Below are positions 39,221 to 48,577 of a DNA stretch of 64,000 bases, one piece after another; within the stretch, counting starts at the first letter, position 1; every line of letters starts with the position of its first letter. Source of the stretch: SVTX01 sp045659745 (GTDB lineage: Bacteria; Bacillota; Clostridia; Oscillospirales; CAG-272). A model generated the notes under the pieces. The model searched no databases, had not been told where the DNA came from, and saw nothing but the letters and a program-made list of their open reading frames with translations. The translations under genes were made by a program, and so were the position numbers. Where the stretch lies: assembly GCA_045659745.1 (NCBI GenBank), contig JAZRCL010000089.1, positions 1 to 64,000 on the forward strand. The letters run 5' to 3'.

Positions 39221-41203
39221 ATGGATAGTCAGAAGCGAGTATTTAATTCCGATGAAAAAGAGTCCCGATTTTTTCTAGGTAGAATTTATAATAAGATCAT
39301 AGCTTTTCTGATGTCACTGATACATATGAGCAGAGTTGGACGGTTCTTTGTACAGAACGATATGTCCTGTGAAAACAGTCATGTCCGTCGCATGGCTCAG
39401 GAGAAAAATCTAGGACGCTCGTCAAAAGTGTTTACGTCAATAAATATCTTCTTTTCAAAGAGCAGGGTGGCAAGATTTTTCCAAAAGCTGACGTCACTTA
39501 TGCTTTCAATGTCCGTGAGCGTTTACGGGGTGCTGTTTATGGCTTACGGTGTTACCGCTATGTTTGCAAGGTATGCCTTGATGTTTATCGAAAAGGCGGA
39601 TGCCGACATAATAATGGAGCTTGGTGTTCCTTTGGCGGTAGTGCTGCTTTCTGTGCCGTTGCTGATATCTCAAAAATCCATTACTGAGATAGCATCGTCA
39701 AGCATGTTCCTTGGAAAGCTTGTGAGAGAATTTTTGATGATCCCCGATGAAAAGCTGGTCACGAAAAAAAGAATTGGCGCATACTGGTTAAAGATAATAA
39801 TCGCCACGGTGGGTGCCAGCCTTGGTGCTATTACATATTTTGTGCCAACTCTTACAGTGCCGCTCTTATTCCTGGCTGTAATTCTTCTTTTGGTAATTAT
39901 GTCGCACCCTGAGTCGGGAGTAATGATGATAGCTGTGACGGTACCGTTTTTGCAGTACACAAAGGAATTACAGTTTATATTCCCGATACTCGTTTGCGTG
40001 ACGTGCGCTTCATATTTTATTAAGGTGTGTAGCGGTAAACGCGTGGGCGTTCGATCTACCGAGGGAATAGTACTTTCATTTTTCTGTATATTTATGATAA
40101 TTGCTTCATCGTTTACAGCAGGTGGTTGGCAGACCTTTGGCGACGGTGTATATGCCGTGATACTGGTAATAGGCGGATTTTACATCACTTACAACCTGAT
40201 GAGAAACGAGAAAAAGCTCAATACCTGTCTTAAAGCTCTGATGGTATCGTTTGGCGTATTGGTCTTCATGGGCGCGTTTGACATAGTGTTATCAGTGGTT
40301 GAGGACACTATAAGACATGCTCAGAGCAGCATATCGTATATGATATCACAAAAGATATTCTACATAGCGGATAGCGCGTCTAATTTTGGAATAATAGCCT
40401 GTCTGATTTGCCCGATACTTTTTTGCAAGGCATGCGCTAAAAAGAGTGTGTCGGGAATTACTCTGTCGCTTGTTGGCTTCTGCGCGGCGATTGCAATGTC
40501 GTTTATATACGGAACGTACGAGTCACTTCTTGCAATATGCATCGGACTTTTGATATACTGCATACTCCACAGCAGAAAATCCTTTGCCACGCTTCTGATA
40601 ATATTTATTATTGCCTGCATAGCAGTAAGCCTTGTATTCTCGTTTGTACCTGAAAGACTTACAGATAAGGCAATATACATGTTTGAAGGCTTCAGACCCG
40701 TAAATCATCCCGACGCCGCAATAAGAGGTGAGCTCAATGAGAGTGTATGGAATATGTTGAAAAACGGGAATCTCCACGGTATAGGTGTTGGAGATCACGC
40801 ATTTTCAGAGATGTTCTACCCGTACGCAACTCAGGCCACAGACGGAGCAACATCTGCAGCTAACCTTTATATGCAGATAATTTGCTGGTCGGGTATAGGA
40901 GGACTTGTGGCGTTTTGTCTGTTCTTTGCGTGGGTATTCAAAAATGCTATTGGATACATACTTGCATGCACGGACAGAAAGGTTCGTAGAACAGTCGTTG
41001 CGCTCAGTTGCGGTCTGGTTACTGCGCTGATGCTGGGAACAGTCACAAATTTGTGGGAAGATATGAGAATTTTCTACCTGTTCTGGATGATGACTGCGCT
41101 TCTTTGCGGATACGTGAGACTTGGCAGAGTCCGTGACGAGCGAAAGGTTATAGGTTCGACAAGCGAGCCCGACAGAATAGACGTAAACGTTAAATTCCAT
41201 TAA
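39221..41203 (+). CDS. O-antigen ligase-like polysaccharide membrane protein
   Basis: The 660-residue protein has a soluble head of about 75 residues and roughly 12 membrane segments. A large outer loop near residues 490-550 carries INGNLHG-type features (KNGNLHGIGVGDHAF) typical of Wzy/WaaL loops. Family members join glycan chains or polymerise them on the outer membrane face. It starts at ATG 39221 with a ggaaaggagg SD. It likely forms an operon with the two following DUF4330-like genes. Confidence 0.78.
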   Translation: MDSQKRVFNSDEKESRFFLGRIYNKIIAFLMSLIHMSRVGRFFVQNDMSCENSHVRRMAQEKNLGRSSKVFTSINIFFSKSRVARFFQKLTSLMLSMSVSVYGVLFMAYGVTAMFARYALMFIEKADADIIMELGVPLAVVLLSVPLLISQKSITEIASSSMFLGKLVREFLMIPDEKLVTKKRIGAYWLKIIIATVGASLGAITYFVPTLTVPLLFLAVILLLVIMSHPESGVMMIAVTVPFLQYTKELQFIFPILVCVTCASYFIKVCSGKRVGVRSTEGIVLSFFCIFMIIASSFTAGGWQTFGDGVYAVILVIGGFYITYNLMRNEKKLNTCLKALMVSFGVLVFMGAFDIVLSVVEDTIRHAQSSISYMISQKIFYIADSASNFGIIACLICPILFCKACAKKSVSGITLSLVGFCAAIAMSFIYGTYESLLAICIGLLIYCILHSRKSFATLLIIFIIACIAVSLVFSFVPERLTDKAIYMFEGFRPVNHPDAAIRGELNESVWNMLKNGNLHGIGVGDHAFSEMFYPYATQATDGATSAANLYMQIICWSGIGGLVAFCLFFAWVFKNAIGYILACTDRKVRRTVVALSCGLVTALMLGTVTNLWEDMRIFYLFWMMTALLCGYVRLGRVRDERKVIGSTSEPDRIDVNVKFH

Positions 41204-41227
41204 GATAAAACGAAAGGAATTGCTCAA

Positions 41228-41836
41228 ATGACAGACAACAAAAACATGTCTCCCGAGGAGAGAAAGAACCTCAAGCACGCAGACATAGACAAGTTCGGTG
41301 GAAAGCACATCGTGACTGACAGCTTGGATAAGGGAGATTTCCTGATAAATGAAAAAAAGACAAGGGGCAAGCAGAATAAAAAATCCCCCGATCAAAAGAG
41401 GAGCGTGCCGCTTGCGCTTGACATAATTGTCTCTTTAGTGATAATCCTGATAGTTGCGGCTCTTGTTGTTGGCGCATACTTTGTTTTTAAGAACTATACC
41501 GGCAGCTATAAAGACGTAAATATTCAGTACACACTGCTTATATCGAACACTGACGAAATATCCAATCCCGATGCACTCAAGGACAAGGACATATATCTTG
41601 ACTGCGACGCTAATACATATTATTTTGGCAAAATAACCAACGCAACCGTTATTAAGGGAGCGGACGGCAAAAAGCAGATAACTCTTGACGTTTCCGTATC
41701 ATCTAAATATAGGAAGGGCGAGGGATTCAGTATTGAAGAAAACAGGATTGCCGTAGGAGCACAATATTCGCTTCGCATTGAAGAGGACGGATTTGACGCT
41801 GCCATCGTTGAAATAAGCCGAGGAGGTGGAAATTGA
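41228..41836 (+). CDS. DUF4330-like membrane-anchored protein 1
   Basis: The 202-residue protein has a hydrophilic N terminus of about 60 residues, one membrane segment (IIVSLVIILIVAALVVGAYFV) and an outer domain of beta strands (YKDVNIQYTLLI, NATVIKGADGKKQITLDV). This is the build of DUF4330 proteins, which accompany glycan assembly genes. Its stop shares bases with the next start (TGATG). It may help the ligase-like protein upstream. The SD is gaaagga. Confidence 0.68.
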   Translation: MTDNKNMSPEERKNLKHADIDKFGGKHIVTDSLDKGDFLINEKKTRGKQNKKSPDQKRSVPLALDIIVSLVIILIVAALVVGAYFVFKNYTGSYKDVNIQYTLLISNTDEISNPDALKDKDIYLDCDANTYYFGKITNATVIKGADGKKQITLDVSVSSKYRKGEGFSIEENRIAVGAQYSLRIEEDGFDAAIVEISRGGGN

Positions 41837-42306
41837 TGAGTAACAATACGAAAAAAAGATTTTCATTTAACGTGCTTGACATTTTCATTATTCTTTTGGT
41901 GGTAATACTCCTGGCATCTGTAGCATATAAGATGTGGCAGAATATGAAAAAAGACAAAAATCAGACCAAGCCTGTTTATACCGTTGTTTTTGAGTGTGAG
42001 GACTATGAGTCACTTGCAAAATACCTTTCCAATGGGGAAGAGGTATATATCAGCTCATCGGGCGAGCTTTTGGGATACGTTTACAAGAGCATAACCGTAT
42101 CCGATGAGAATAATTCGGATTTATACGAACAAGTGAACCTTGAGGGTAGTCTCAGGCTTAATGGAAACGTCAAAAAAAGTCGCGAGGGAAATTTCTATGT
42201 CCTTGATGACTTAAATCTGACTGTCGGCAGTAAAATAGACGTATATACTGACGATACTGAATTCACAATAACCGTAAAGCAATTTATAGACAAGAAGGGA
42301 AATTGA
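41836..42306 (+). CDS. DUF4330-like membrane-anchored protein 2
   Basis: The 156-residue protein has one N-terminal membrane segment (VLDIFIILLVVILLASVAY) and an outer domain with YTVVFECEDYESLAKYL and LNLTVGSKIDVYTDDTEFTITV. It resembles the preceding protein in layout (short cytosolic part, one segment, beta domain), suggesting a paired complex. ATG 41836 overlaps the preceding stop; the SD is aggaggtgg. Function is inferred only from the operon. Confidence 0.68.
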   Translation: MSNNTKKRFSFNVLDIFIILLVVILLASVAYKMWQNMKKDKNQTKPVYTVVFECEDYESLAKYLSNGEEVYISSSGELLGYVYKSITVSDENNSDLYEQVNLEGSLRLNGNVKKSREGNFYVLDDLNLTVGSKIDVYTDDTEFTITVKQFIDKKGN

Positions 42307-42411
42307 AATTTCCCTCGTGCCAATACTTGATTTTCGTTTAGAAAGCATATTTTTGTGCATTATGACAAAAATAATGCACTCGATATGTGCAAATTTACTC
42401 TATATTGTCTC

Positions 42412-42440
42412 TTGATTTTACGATGTTTTTTTGCTATACT
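42412..42440 (+). promoter_or_regulatory. Promoter of the HPr gene
   Basis: TTGATT, 17 bases and TATACT lie 103 bases before the HPr start. Confidence 0.7.
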
Positions 42441-42542
42441 TATTATGGTTAAAACTGTAATCCTAGCTTTTGCGGGATTGGAGTACACAAGAAAAAATCA
42501 GGAGCAGAGTGCCTTGGCGCCTGCCGATAGGGGAGTAAATAT

Positions 42543-42806
42543 ATGAAAACTCGTGAAGTTGTTATAATAAACGACAGCGGTCTGCACGCAAGACCCGCAA
42601 CATTTTTCATTCAGAAGGCGAATTGCTATAAATGTTCTATATACGTGGAGAAGGATGACCGCAAGGTAAACGCAAAGAGCTTGCTTGGAATTCTCTCTCT
42701 TGGCATCGCAAAGGGAATGACAATTACCCTTATTGCCGACGGACAGGACGAGGAGGCCGCTCTTAACGGACTCGCAGCACTCGTAGCTTCGGGATTTAAC
42801 GAATAA
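42543..42806 (+). CDS. ptsH: HPr family phosphocarrier protein
   Basis: The 87-residue protein has the phosphohistidine motif SGLHARPATFF (His near residue 15) and the regulatory serine region NAKSLLGILSLG (Ser near residue 46). Both sites are intact, so it can work in sugar uptake and in HPr-kinase/CcpA control. No enzyme I gene is next to it. The SD is gataggggag. A terminator follows at 42818-42858. Confidence 0.92.
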   Translation: MKTREVVIINDSGLHARPATFFIQKANCYKCSIYVEKDDRKVNAKSLLGILSLGIAKGMTITLIADGQDEEAALNGLAALVASGFNE

Positions 42807-42817
42807 TCATGTAAAAT

Positions 42818-42860
42818 AAAAATGGCACGGATTGCTTTAGCATAGCCGTGCCATTTTTAT
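42818..42860. terminator. Terminator between the HPr gene and uvrC
   Basis: AAAAATGGCACGG pairs with CCGTGCCATTTTT around a 15-base loop. Confidence 0.85.
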
Positions 42861-42882
42861 TTTGATTTTTAGGAGGAGTATT

Positions 42883-44727
42883 ATGCAACAGCCAAGAGAT
42901 AATATGAAAAATCTTCTTGAAAAAGCCAATACTCTGCCTATGCGCCCCGGCGTATACATTATGAAGGGAGCAGGTGGTGTTATTTACGTCGGTAAGTCCC
43001 GCAAGCTCAAAAACAGAGTGACGCAATATTTCCGTCAGGGCGAAAAAAACGCAAAAACCGCAAAAATGGTGTCACAGGTCAAGGATTTTGACTATTATGT
43101 CTGTGATACTGAAATTGAGGCGCTGACGCTTGAAAACACACTTATAAAGCAGTACAGCCCAAAATACAATATAAAGCTCAAGGTCGCAAAATCCTACCCG
43201 TATATAAAAATACCCGAGATCGAATATCCCGTGTTGACTATGACACGAAAGAGGGACAACGACAGGGGGAAATACTTCGGCCCTTATTCGGGAGTTTCCA
43301 CGGTGTATTCCGTGATAAATACGTTGTCCGCAACTCTTGGACTCCCCACCTGCAAAAGAAAATTTCCAAAGGATATAGGCAAGGAAAGACCATGCATATA
43401 CTATCAGATAGGACGCTGCTGCGGTGTCTGTACGGGAAATATAACCCCCGAAGAATATGCAGAAAAGATAAGATATGCAACCGATGTATTGCGAGGTAAT
43501 ACGAGTGAGGTCAAAAGAGAGCTGACAGAAAAAATGTATGAATACGCCGAGCGTGAAAGATATGAGGCGGCGGCAAAGTGCCGCGACACCATAGCCGCGC
43601 TTGACAGACTTAGCCAAAAGCAAAAGGTAGTGGCATCACCCGACACCGAGCACGACATAATATCTCTTTATTCTGATGACGTCTGCACGGCAATATCTGT
43701 GCTTTATATACGAAACGGCGCAGTGAGCGACAAGAGTGACTACACCTTTGGCGCGGACAGAATTGTCGACGAGGGAAATATCAGCTCATTTATATGCGAG
43801 CATTATCTCAGACGCGAGTATATACCCAAAAGTATTCTCATTTCGTTTGAGCTTGAGGACGATGAGAGAGAAATGCTTTCGGATTATCTGTCGGAGCGCT
43901 CGGGCCACCGAGTAAAAATAAGAACTCCCGAGAGGGGAGATGCGAAAATGCTCTGCGATATGGCGAGAGATAACGCCGCGGAGCAGGCAAAGCTATATAA
44001 AATTGAAAATGAAAAGGACGAAAAAGTGCTTTTGCGCCTCTCGGAGCTTTTGTGTCTTGAGACTTACCCCGAGAGAATTGAGGCTTACGATATATCCAAC
44101 CTTGGAAAAGAGCATATCACAGCGGGTATGATAGTGACCGAGGGACGTGCGTTTAAGAGATCGGACTACCGAAGCTTCAAGATAAAAGGGCTTGGAAATA
44201 CTACCGACGACTATGCGTCAATGCGGCAGGTCATAGACCGCAGGCTGTCGCATCTGTCGGACGAGGACGGCTCGTTTTCCCACCTGCCCGACCTTATTCT
44301 GCTTGACGGAGGACGCGGACACGTCTCGACTGTCAAGGAGCTTTTGCGAGAGCGTGGAATGGAGCATATAGCTGTTTTCGGTATGGTTAAGGACGAGTTC
44401 CACAAGACCCGCGCTCTCTGCACCGAAAACGAGGAGATAAATATCTCCCGCGAGAACGCGGTGTTCGTGTTTATCTATAAGATACAAGAGGAAGTCCACA
44501 GATATACGGTATCCAAAATGGATAGCGCAAAGCGCAAGACGCTCACAAAGTCCTCGTTGACTAAGATAAAGGGCATCGGTGACGCCAAGGCAAAGCTTCT
44601 GCTCAAGACATTTGGCGGACTTGCGGGAGTTGAGCGGGCAAGTGTTGAGGAGCTGACTCAGGTTTCGGGAATTACCGATACGTTGGCGAAAAATATAAGA
44701 GAATATTTTGATAAAGGCAAAAAATAA
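42883..44727 (+). CDS. uvrC: UvrABC system protein C
   Basis: UvrC makes both nicks around damaged bases. The 614-residue protein has the GIY-YIG domain (RPGVYIMKGAGGVIYVGKS), the UVR UvrB-binding motif near residues 200-235, and the RNase H-like domain with IEAYDISNLGKEHITAGMIV and LPDLILLDGGRGH. A helix-hairpin-helix tail ends it (KIKGIGDAKAKLLLKTFGG). ATG 42883 has an aggagg SD. uvrB and uvrA follow within the window, with rsmD and coaD between. Confidence 0.96.
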   Translation: MQQPRDNMKNLLEKANTLPMRPGVYIMKGAGGVIYVGKSRKLKNRVTQYFRQGEKNAKTAKMVSQVKDFDYYVCDTEIEALTLENTLIKQYSPKYNIKLKVAKSYPYIKIPEIEYPVLTMTRKRDNDRGKYFGPYSGVSTVYSVINTLSATLGLPTCKRKFPKDIGKERPCIYYQIGRCCGVCTGNITPEEYAEKIRYATDVLRGNTSEVKRELTEKMYEYAERERYEAAAKCRDTIAALDRLSQKQKVVASPDTEHDIISLYSDDVCTAISVLYIRNGAVSDKSDYTFGADRIVDEGNISSFICEHYLRREYIPKSILISFELEDDEREMLSDYLSERSGHRVKIRTPERGDAKMLCDMARDNAAEQAKLYKIENEKDEKVLLRLSELLCLETYPERIEAYDISNLGKEHITAGMIVTEGRAFKRSDYRSFKIKGLGNTTDDYASMRQVIDRRLSHLSDEDGSFSHLPDLILLDGGRGHVSTVKELLRERGMEHIAVFGMVKDEFHKTRALCTENEEINISRENAVFVFIYKIQEEVHRYTVSKMDSAKRKTLTKSSLTKIKGIGDAKAKLLLKTFGGLAGVERASVEELTQVSGITDTLAKNIREYFDKGKK

Positions 44728-44852
44728 GTGTACAGCGTGAAAGCTACTTCTTACTAACAGGTAAATCAACTGCTTTACGCATGAATTTCGCCTTAAGGCA
44801 AAATTCATTGATTATTATTTGTGCCGCTGCAAGCGGCGAGGTGGAGATTGTT
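44728..44852. other. Intergenic stretch between uvrC and rsmD
   Basis: No gene is seen. A small palindrome (GAATTTCGCCTTAAGGCAAAATTC) lies near 44785-44809 and a GCCGCTGCAAGCGGC hairpin follows near 44823. No strong promoter was found. Confidence 0.5.
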
Positions 44853-45419
44853 ATGATGAGAATAATCACGGGCAAGGCGAGGGGCGTAAAACTTAAAACT
44901 CTTGAGGGAGACGCGACCAGACCCACGTCCGAAAGATGCAAGGAGGCGCTGTTCTCTATGCTTCAGTTTGACATTGAGGGCAGAGACGTGCTGGATCTTT
45001 ACGCGGGCTCGGGTCAGCTCGGGCTTGAGGCTCTGTCGCGCGGAGCAAACAGCGCAACAATGGTGGATAAGTCCAAGCAAGCGACCAAAATTATTGACGA
45101 AAATATTATAAAGACCAAGCTGCTTGACGGCGCGAGCGTTATCTGCTCGGACATGACGGATTTTATCCGTGCGGTGAGGAACAGAAAAAAATACGATATA
45201 GTTTTTATCGACCCGCCGTATGCGCTTCGCTGCGCGGCGCAAAGTGCGAAAAGTCTTTACGATGCAGGACTTCTCAAGCCCACGAGCATAATCGCTTGTG
45301 AGAGTGAGGAAGAGGATATCTTTGAATCCTGCCCCGAGGCAAGAGATGTTTTCGAGGTGCTCAAGCACAAAAAATTCGGCGTGGCAAACATCACGCTTAT
45401 AGGCATAAGAAATAAGTGA
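44853..45419 (+). CDS. rsmD: 16S rRNA (guanine-966-N2)-methyltransferase RsmD
   Basis: The 188-residue enzyme has the RsmD start MRIITGKARGVKLKTLEG, DATRPTSERCKEALFSML, the SAM motif DLYAGSGQLGLEALSRG and the catalytic DPPY (FIDPPYALRC). It methylates 16S rRNA G966. ATG 44853 follows gaggtggag. The coaD gene follows after 15 bases, the usual order. Confidence 0.94.
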   Translation: MMRIITGKARGVKLKTLEGDATRPTSERCKEALFSMLQFDIEGRDVLDLYAGSGQLGLEALSRGANSATMVDKSKQATKIIDENIIKTKLLDGASVICSDMTDFIRAVRNRKKYDIVFIDPPYALRCAAQSAKSLYDAGLLKPTSIIACESEEEDIFESCPEARDVFEVLKHKKFGVANITLIGIRNK

Positions 45420-45434
45420 GAAAGGATAGACAGT

Positions 45435-45941
45435 ATGAATGCACTGATACCGGGCAGCTTTGATCCCATAACGCTGGGTCACGTAAACATAATTGAGCGC
45501 GCCGCCCCTATGTTTGAAAAAATATACGTCGCGGTAATGAATAACGACTCGGCAGAGCACGACAGCCGTCTCTCCTCAAAAACGCAGTATATGTTCACAC
45601 CCGAAGAGAGACTTGAGCTTGTGCGCCTCTCAATATCCCATATTCCAAATGCCGAGGCGGTGATGTGGAGCGGGATGCTTATTGACTTTTGCGATGCATA
45701 TAATATAGTTGCGGTGGTGCGCGGCGTGCGAAACTCCCGCGATTTTGAATACGAAATGATACACGCCAAATATAACCGCGAGCATAACCCCCGCGCTCAA
45801 GCGCTCCTTATGCCTGCAGCCCCGAGCTTTGACGGCATAAGCTCGACAAAAATCCGAGAAGTTATAGCAAAGGGCGAGCTTTCAGCTCTCGAGGGAAGTA
45901 TTCACCCCAATGCTTTGGCTTATATGAAAACCTTACACTAA
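45435..45941 (+). CDS. coaD: Phosphopantetheine adenylyltransferase
   Basis: The enzyme makes dephospho-CoA from ATP and phosphopantetheine. The 168-residue protein has PGSFDPITLGHVNIIERA (T/HxGH motif as TLGH), AVVRGVRNSRDFEYE and the C-terminal ISSTKIREV (ISSTxIR). All nucleotidyltransferase residues are present. The start has an aggatag-like SD. It is the second gene of rsmD-coaD. Confidence 0.96.
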   Translation: MNALIPGSFDPITLGHVNIIERAAPMFEKIYVAVMNNDSAEHDSRLSSKTQYMFTPEERLELVRLSISHIPNAEAVMWSGMLIDFCDAYNIVAVVRGVRNSRDFEYEMIHAKYNREHNPRAQALLMPAAPSFDGISSTKIREVIAKGELSALEGSIHPNALAYMKTLH

Positions 45942-45963
45942 TACAAGAAAGGAATTAAACAAC

Positions 45964-46581
45964 ATGGCTACAAAGACAAAAAAGAGCGTACTTGCTGAGA
46001 TTATCATCTCGCTTGTATTCGGACTTATCTTCGGTGGACTTCTTTTGTTCCTCGCAACTCTTGGCGCGGATACCATTATCAAATGGGTGCTTATTATTGC
46101 GGGTATCATCATTGTTGCAACTAACATTGCTCCCCTTATCAGAGGTGTCGTAAACCTCGTTCACAAGGAAAAGGGCGGCTTGTTCGATACTATCGTTTCT
46201 GCTATCGCAATAGCTCTCGGTGTCCTTTTGATAATTAAGCACGGCGGTATGCTTGCTCTTATCATTAACATTCTTTTGGCGGTTTACCTTATCGTTCTCC
46301 CCATTATCAGAATCATCATCGCGCCCTCCAAGAAGGAGCAGCTCTCCAAGGAATGGCTCAGAATACTTATCGGCGCTATTCTTCTTGCTTTCCTTCCCCT
46401 TATTCTCGACGCATCCAACACTATCTTCAGCATTATCCTTACCATAGCAGGTGTAGTTGTACTCGTTCTCACAATACTCTCCTTCGCTCTTTCTCTCGTT
46501 GCTTACATAAAGGCATCAAAGAAGACAGAAGACGCTCCCGTTGAGGTTGAGGCAGAAGCAACAGAGGAAGCAGCAGAATAA
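45964..46581 (+). CDS. DUF308/HdeD-like membrane protein
   Basis: The 205-residue protein has six hydrophobic segments in three pairs, with a basic start and a glutamate-rich tail (VEVEAEATEEAAE). The spacing and the isoleucine-rich segments (IIISLVFGLIFGGLLLF) match HdeD-like DUF308 proteins, whose function in Firmicutes is unknown. It lies between coaD and uvrB with a gaaagga SD. Codon use is even, as in well expressed genes. Confidence 0.72.
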   Translation: MATKTKKSVLAEIIISLVFGLIFGGLLLFLATLGADTIIKWVLIIAGIIIVATNIAPLIRGVVNLVHKEKGGLFDTIVSAIAIALGVLLIIKHGGMLALIINILLAVYLIVLPIIRIIIAPSKKEQLSKEWLRILIGAILLAFLPLILDASNTIFSIILTIAGVVVLVLTILSFALSLVAYIKASKKTEDAPVEVEAEATEEAAE

Positions 46582-46609
46582 TTTTACAAAAAAAGAGAAC
46601 ACTAAAAGT

Positions 46610-48577
46610 ATGGAAAAATTCATTCTTAAAAGTGAATATCAAGCCTCGGGCGATCAGCCCGAGGCTATTGAGGGACTGGTGCGCGGCATTCTAGAGGGCA
46701 AGCGTATGCAGACCCTTTTGGGCGTCACGGGTTCGGGTAAGACCTTTACTATGGCAAACGTTATAGCACAGGTCAACAAGCCCACCCTGGTGCTTGCGCA
46801 CAACAAAACACTTGCGGCACAGCTCTGCTCGGAATTTCGGGAGTTTTTCCCCGATAACGCAGTTGAGTATTTCGTGTCTTATTACGATTACTATCAGCCC
46901 GAGGCGTACATCCCCGGTAAAGATATGTATATCGAGAAGGACGCGCTTATCAACGACGAAATAGACAGACTTCGCCATTCGGCTACGAGCGCTCTTTTCG
47001 AGAGAAGGGACGTCATTATCGTAGCCTCTGTGTCGTGCATATATTCACTTGGTGAGCCCGATGAGTACAAGGGACTTGTGTTGGCTCTCCGCCCGGGAAT
47101 GATAATGTCGCGTGAGGAGCTCATACAGAGACTGGTGGCTATCAGCTATACGAGAAACGATATGAGCCTTACGCGAGACAGCTTCCGCGTCCGTGGGGAT
47201 ACTCTTGAGATAATCCCCGCAAATATGGACGACAAAGCTATAAGAATTGAATTTTTTGACGACGAAATCGACAGAATATCCGAGGTGAATATCGTGACGG
47301 GAGAGCTTGTGCGACTGCTTTCCTACGTTGCAATTTACCCCGCAACTCACTATGCCGTATCCGACGAAAAGCGCGAGGCGGCGATAGCGGATATAATGAA
47401 TGAAATGTACGACCGCGTAGAGTATTTTGAGTCCGAGAATAAGCTTATCGAGGCGCAGAGAATAAAGGAACGCGTCAAATACGATATGGAGATGCTAAAA
47501 GAGATAGGCTTTTGCTCAGGAGTTGAAAACTACTCGCGAGTTCTTGCGCGTCGCCCGGCGGGCTCGACACCATATACGCTTCTCGACTATTTTCCCGATG
47601 ACTTTATTATGTTTGTGGATGAGTCGCACGTGACTCTGCCGCAGGCAAGGGGAATGAGCGGAGGAGACACCGCAAGAAAGAAAAACCTTATCGACTACGG
47701 ATTCAGACTTCCATCGGCATACGACAACCGACCGCTTTATTTTGAGGAGTTTGAGTCAAAAATAAATCAGGCGATATTCGTCTCCGCAACGCCCGGAGAC
47801 TATGAAAACATACACTCGGAACAGACCGTTGAGCAGATAATTCGCCCAACGGGACTTGTTGACCCCGAGCTCGAGGTGCGTCCCATTGAGGGTCAGATTG
47901 ACGACCTTATGGGAGAGATACGCGAGCGCACCCAAAAGGGTGAGAGGGTGCTTGTCACCACTCTTACGAAAAAGATGGCGGAGGACCTTACCGAATATCT
48001 TGAAAGCAATGAAATTAAGGTCAGATATATTCATCATAACGTGGACACAATGGAGAGAATGGAGATAATCCGAGATTTACGTCTTGGAGTTTTTGACGTT
48101 CTCGTTGGAATAAATCTGCTCCGCGAGGGACTTGACATTCCCGAGGTGTCGCTTGTAGCGATTCTTGACGCGGACAAGGAGGGATTCTTGCGTGCGGAGC
48201 GGTCACTCATTCAGACCATAGGACGCGCGGCGAGAAATGCCAGTGGAAAGGTCATAATGTACGCGGACAGTATAACCAATTCAATGGCGGGCGCGATACG
48301 CGAGACCGAGCGCCGCCGTAGTATACAGAAGGCGTACAACGAAGCGCACGGCATAGTGCCAAAGACCATTATCAAGGGAGTGCGCGACATTATCGATATC
48401 GGCGCCACAGAGGATACCTCCAAGAAGAAACAGACTAAATCAAAGAAGATGACAGCGCAGGAAAAGGATAAGCTCATCGCATCAATGACGGTGGAGATGA
48501 AGAACGCCGCTCGCAAGCTCGACTTCGAGCGCGCGGCATACCTGCGTGACGAGATAAAGAGAATAAGGGAAGAATAA
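46610..48577 (+). CDS. uvrB: UvrABC system protein B
   Basis: The 655-residue helicase-like damage verifier has Walker A GVTGSGKTFTMANV, the beta-hairpin loop YYDYYQPEAYIP, DEXX-type DESHV, helicase motif VI QTIGRAARN and a C-terminal UVR domain (MKNAARKLDFERAAYLRDEI). ATG 46610 follows only a weak SD (aaagaga), while the frame extends into the preceding gene. uvrA overlaps its stop (TAATGG), so both are co-translated. Confidence 0.97.
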   Translation: MEKFILKSEYQASGDQPEAIEGLVRGILEGKRMQTLLGVTGSGKTFTMANVIAQVNKPTLVLAHNKTLAAQLCSEFREFFPDNAVEYFVSYYDYYQPEAYIPGKDMYIEKDALINDEIDRLRHSATSALFERRDVIIVASVSCIYSLGEPDEYKGLVLALRPGMIMSREELIQRLVAISYTRNDMSLTRDSFRVRGDTLEIIPANMDDKAIRIEFFDDEIDRISEVNIVTGELVRLLSYVAIYPATHYAVSDEKREAAIADIMNEMYDRVEYFESENKLIEAQRIKERVKYDMEMLKEIGFCSGVENYSRVLARRPAGSTPYTLLDYFPDDFIMFVDESHVTLPQARGMSGGDTARKKNLIDYGFRLPSAYDNRPLYFEEFESKINQAIFVSATPGDYENIHSEQTVEQIIRPTGLVDPELEVRPIEGQIDDLMGEIRERTQKGERVLVTTLTKKMAEDLTEYLESNEIKVRYIHHNVDTMERMEIIRDLRLGVFDVLVGINLLREGLDIPEVSLVAILDADKEGFLRAERSLIQTIGRAARNASGKVIMYADSITNSMAGAIRETERRRSIQKAYNEAHGIVPKTIIKGVRDIIDIGATEDTSKKKQTKSKKMTAQEKDKLIASMTVEMKNAARKLDFERAAYLRDEIKRIREE

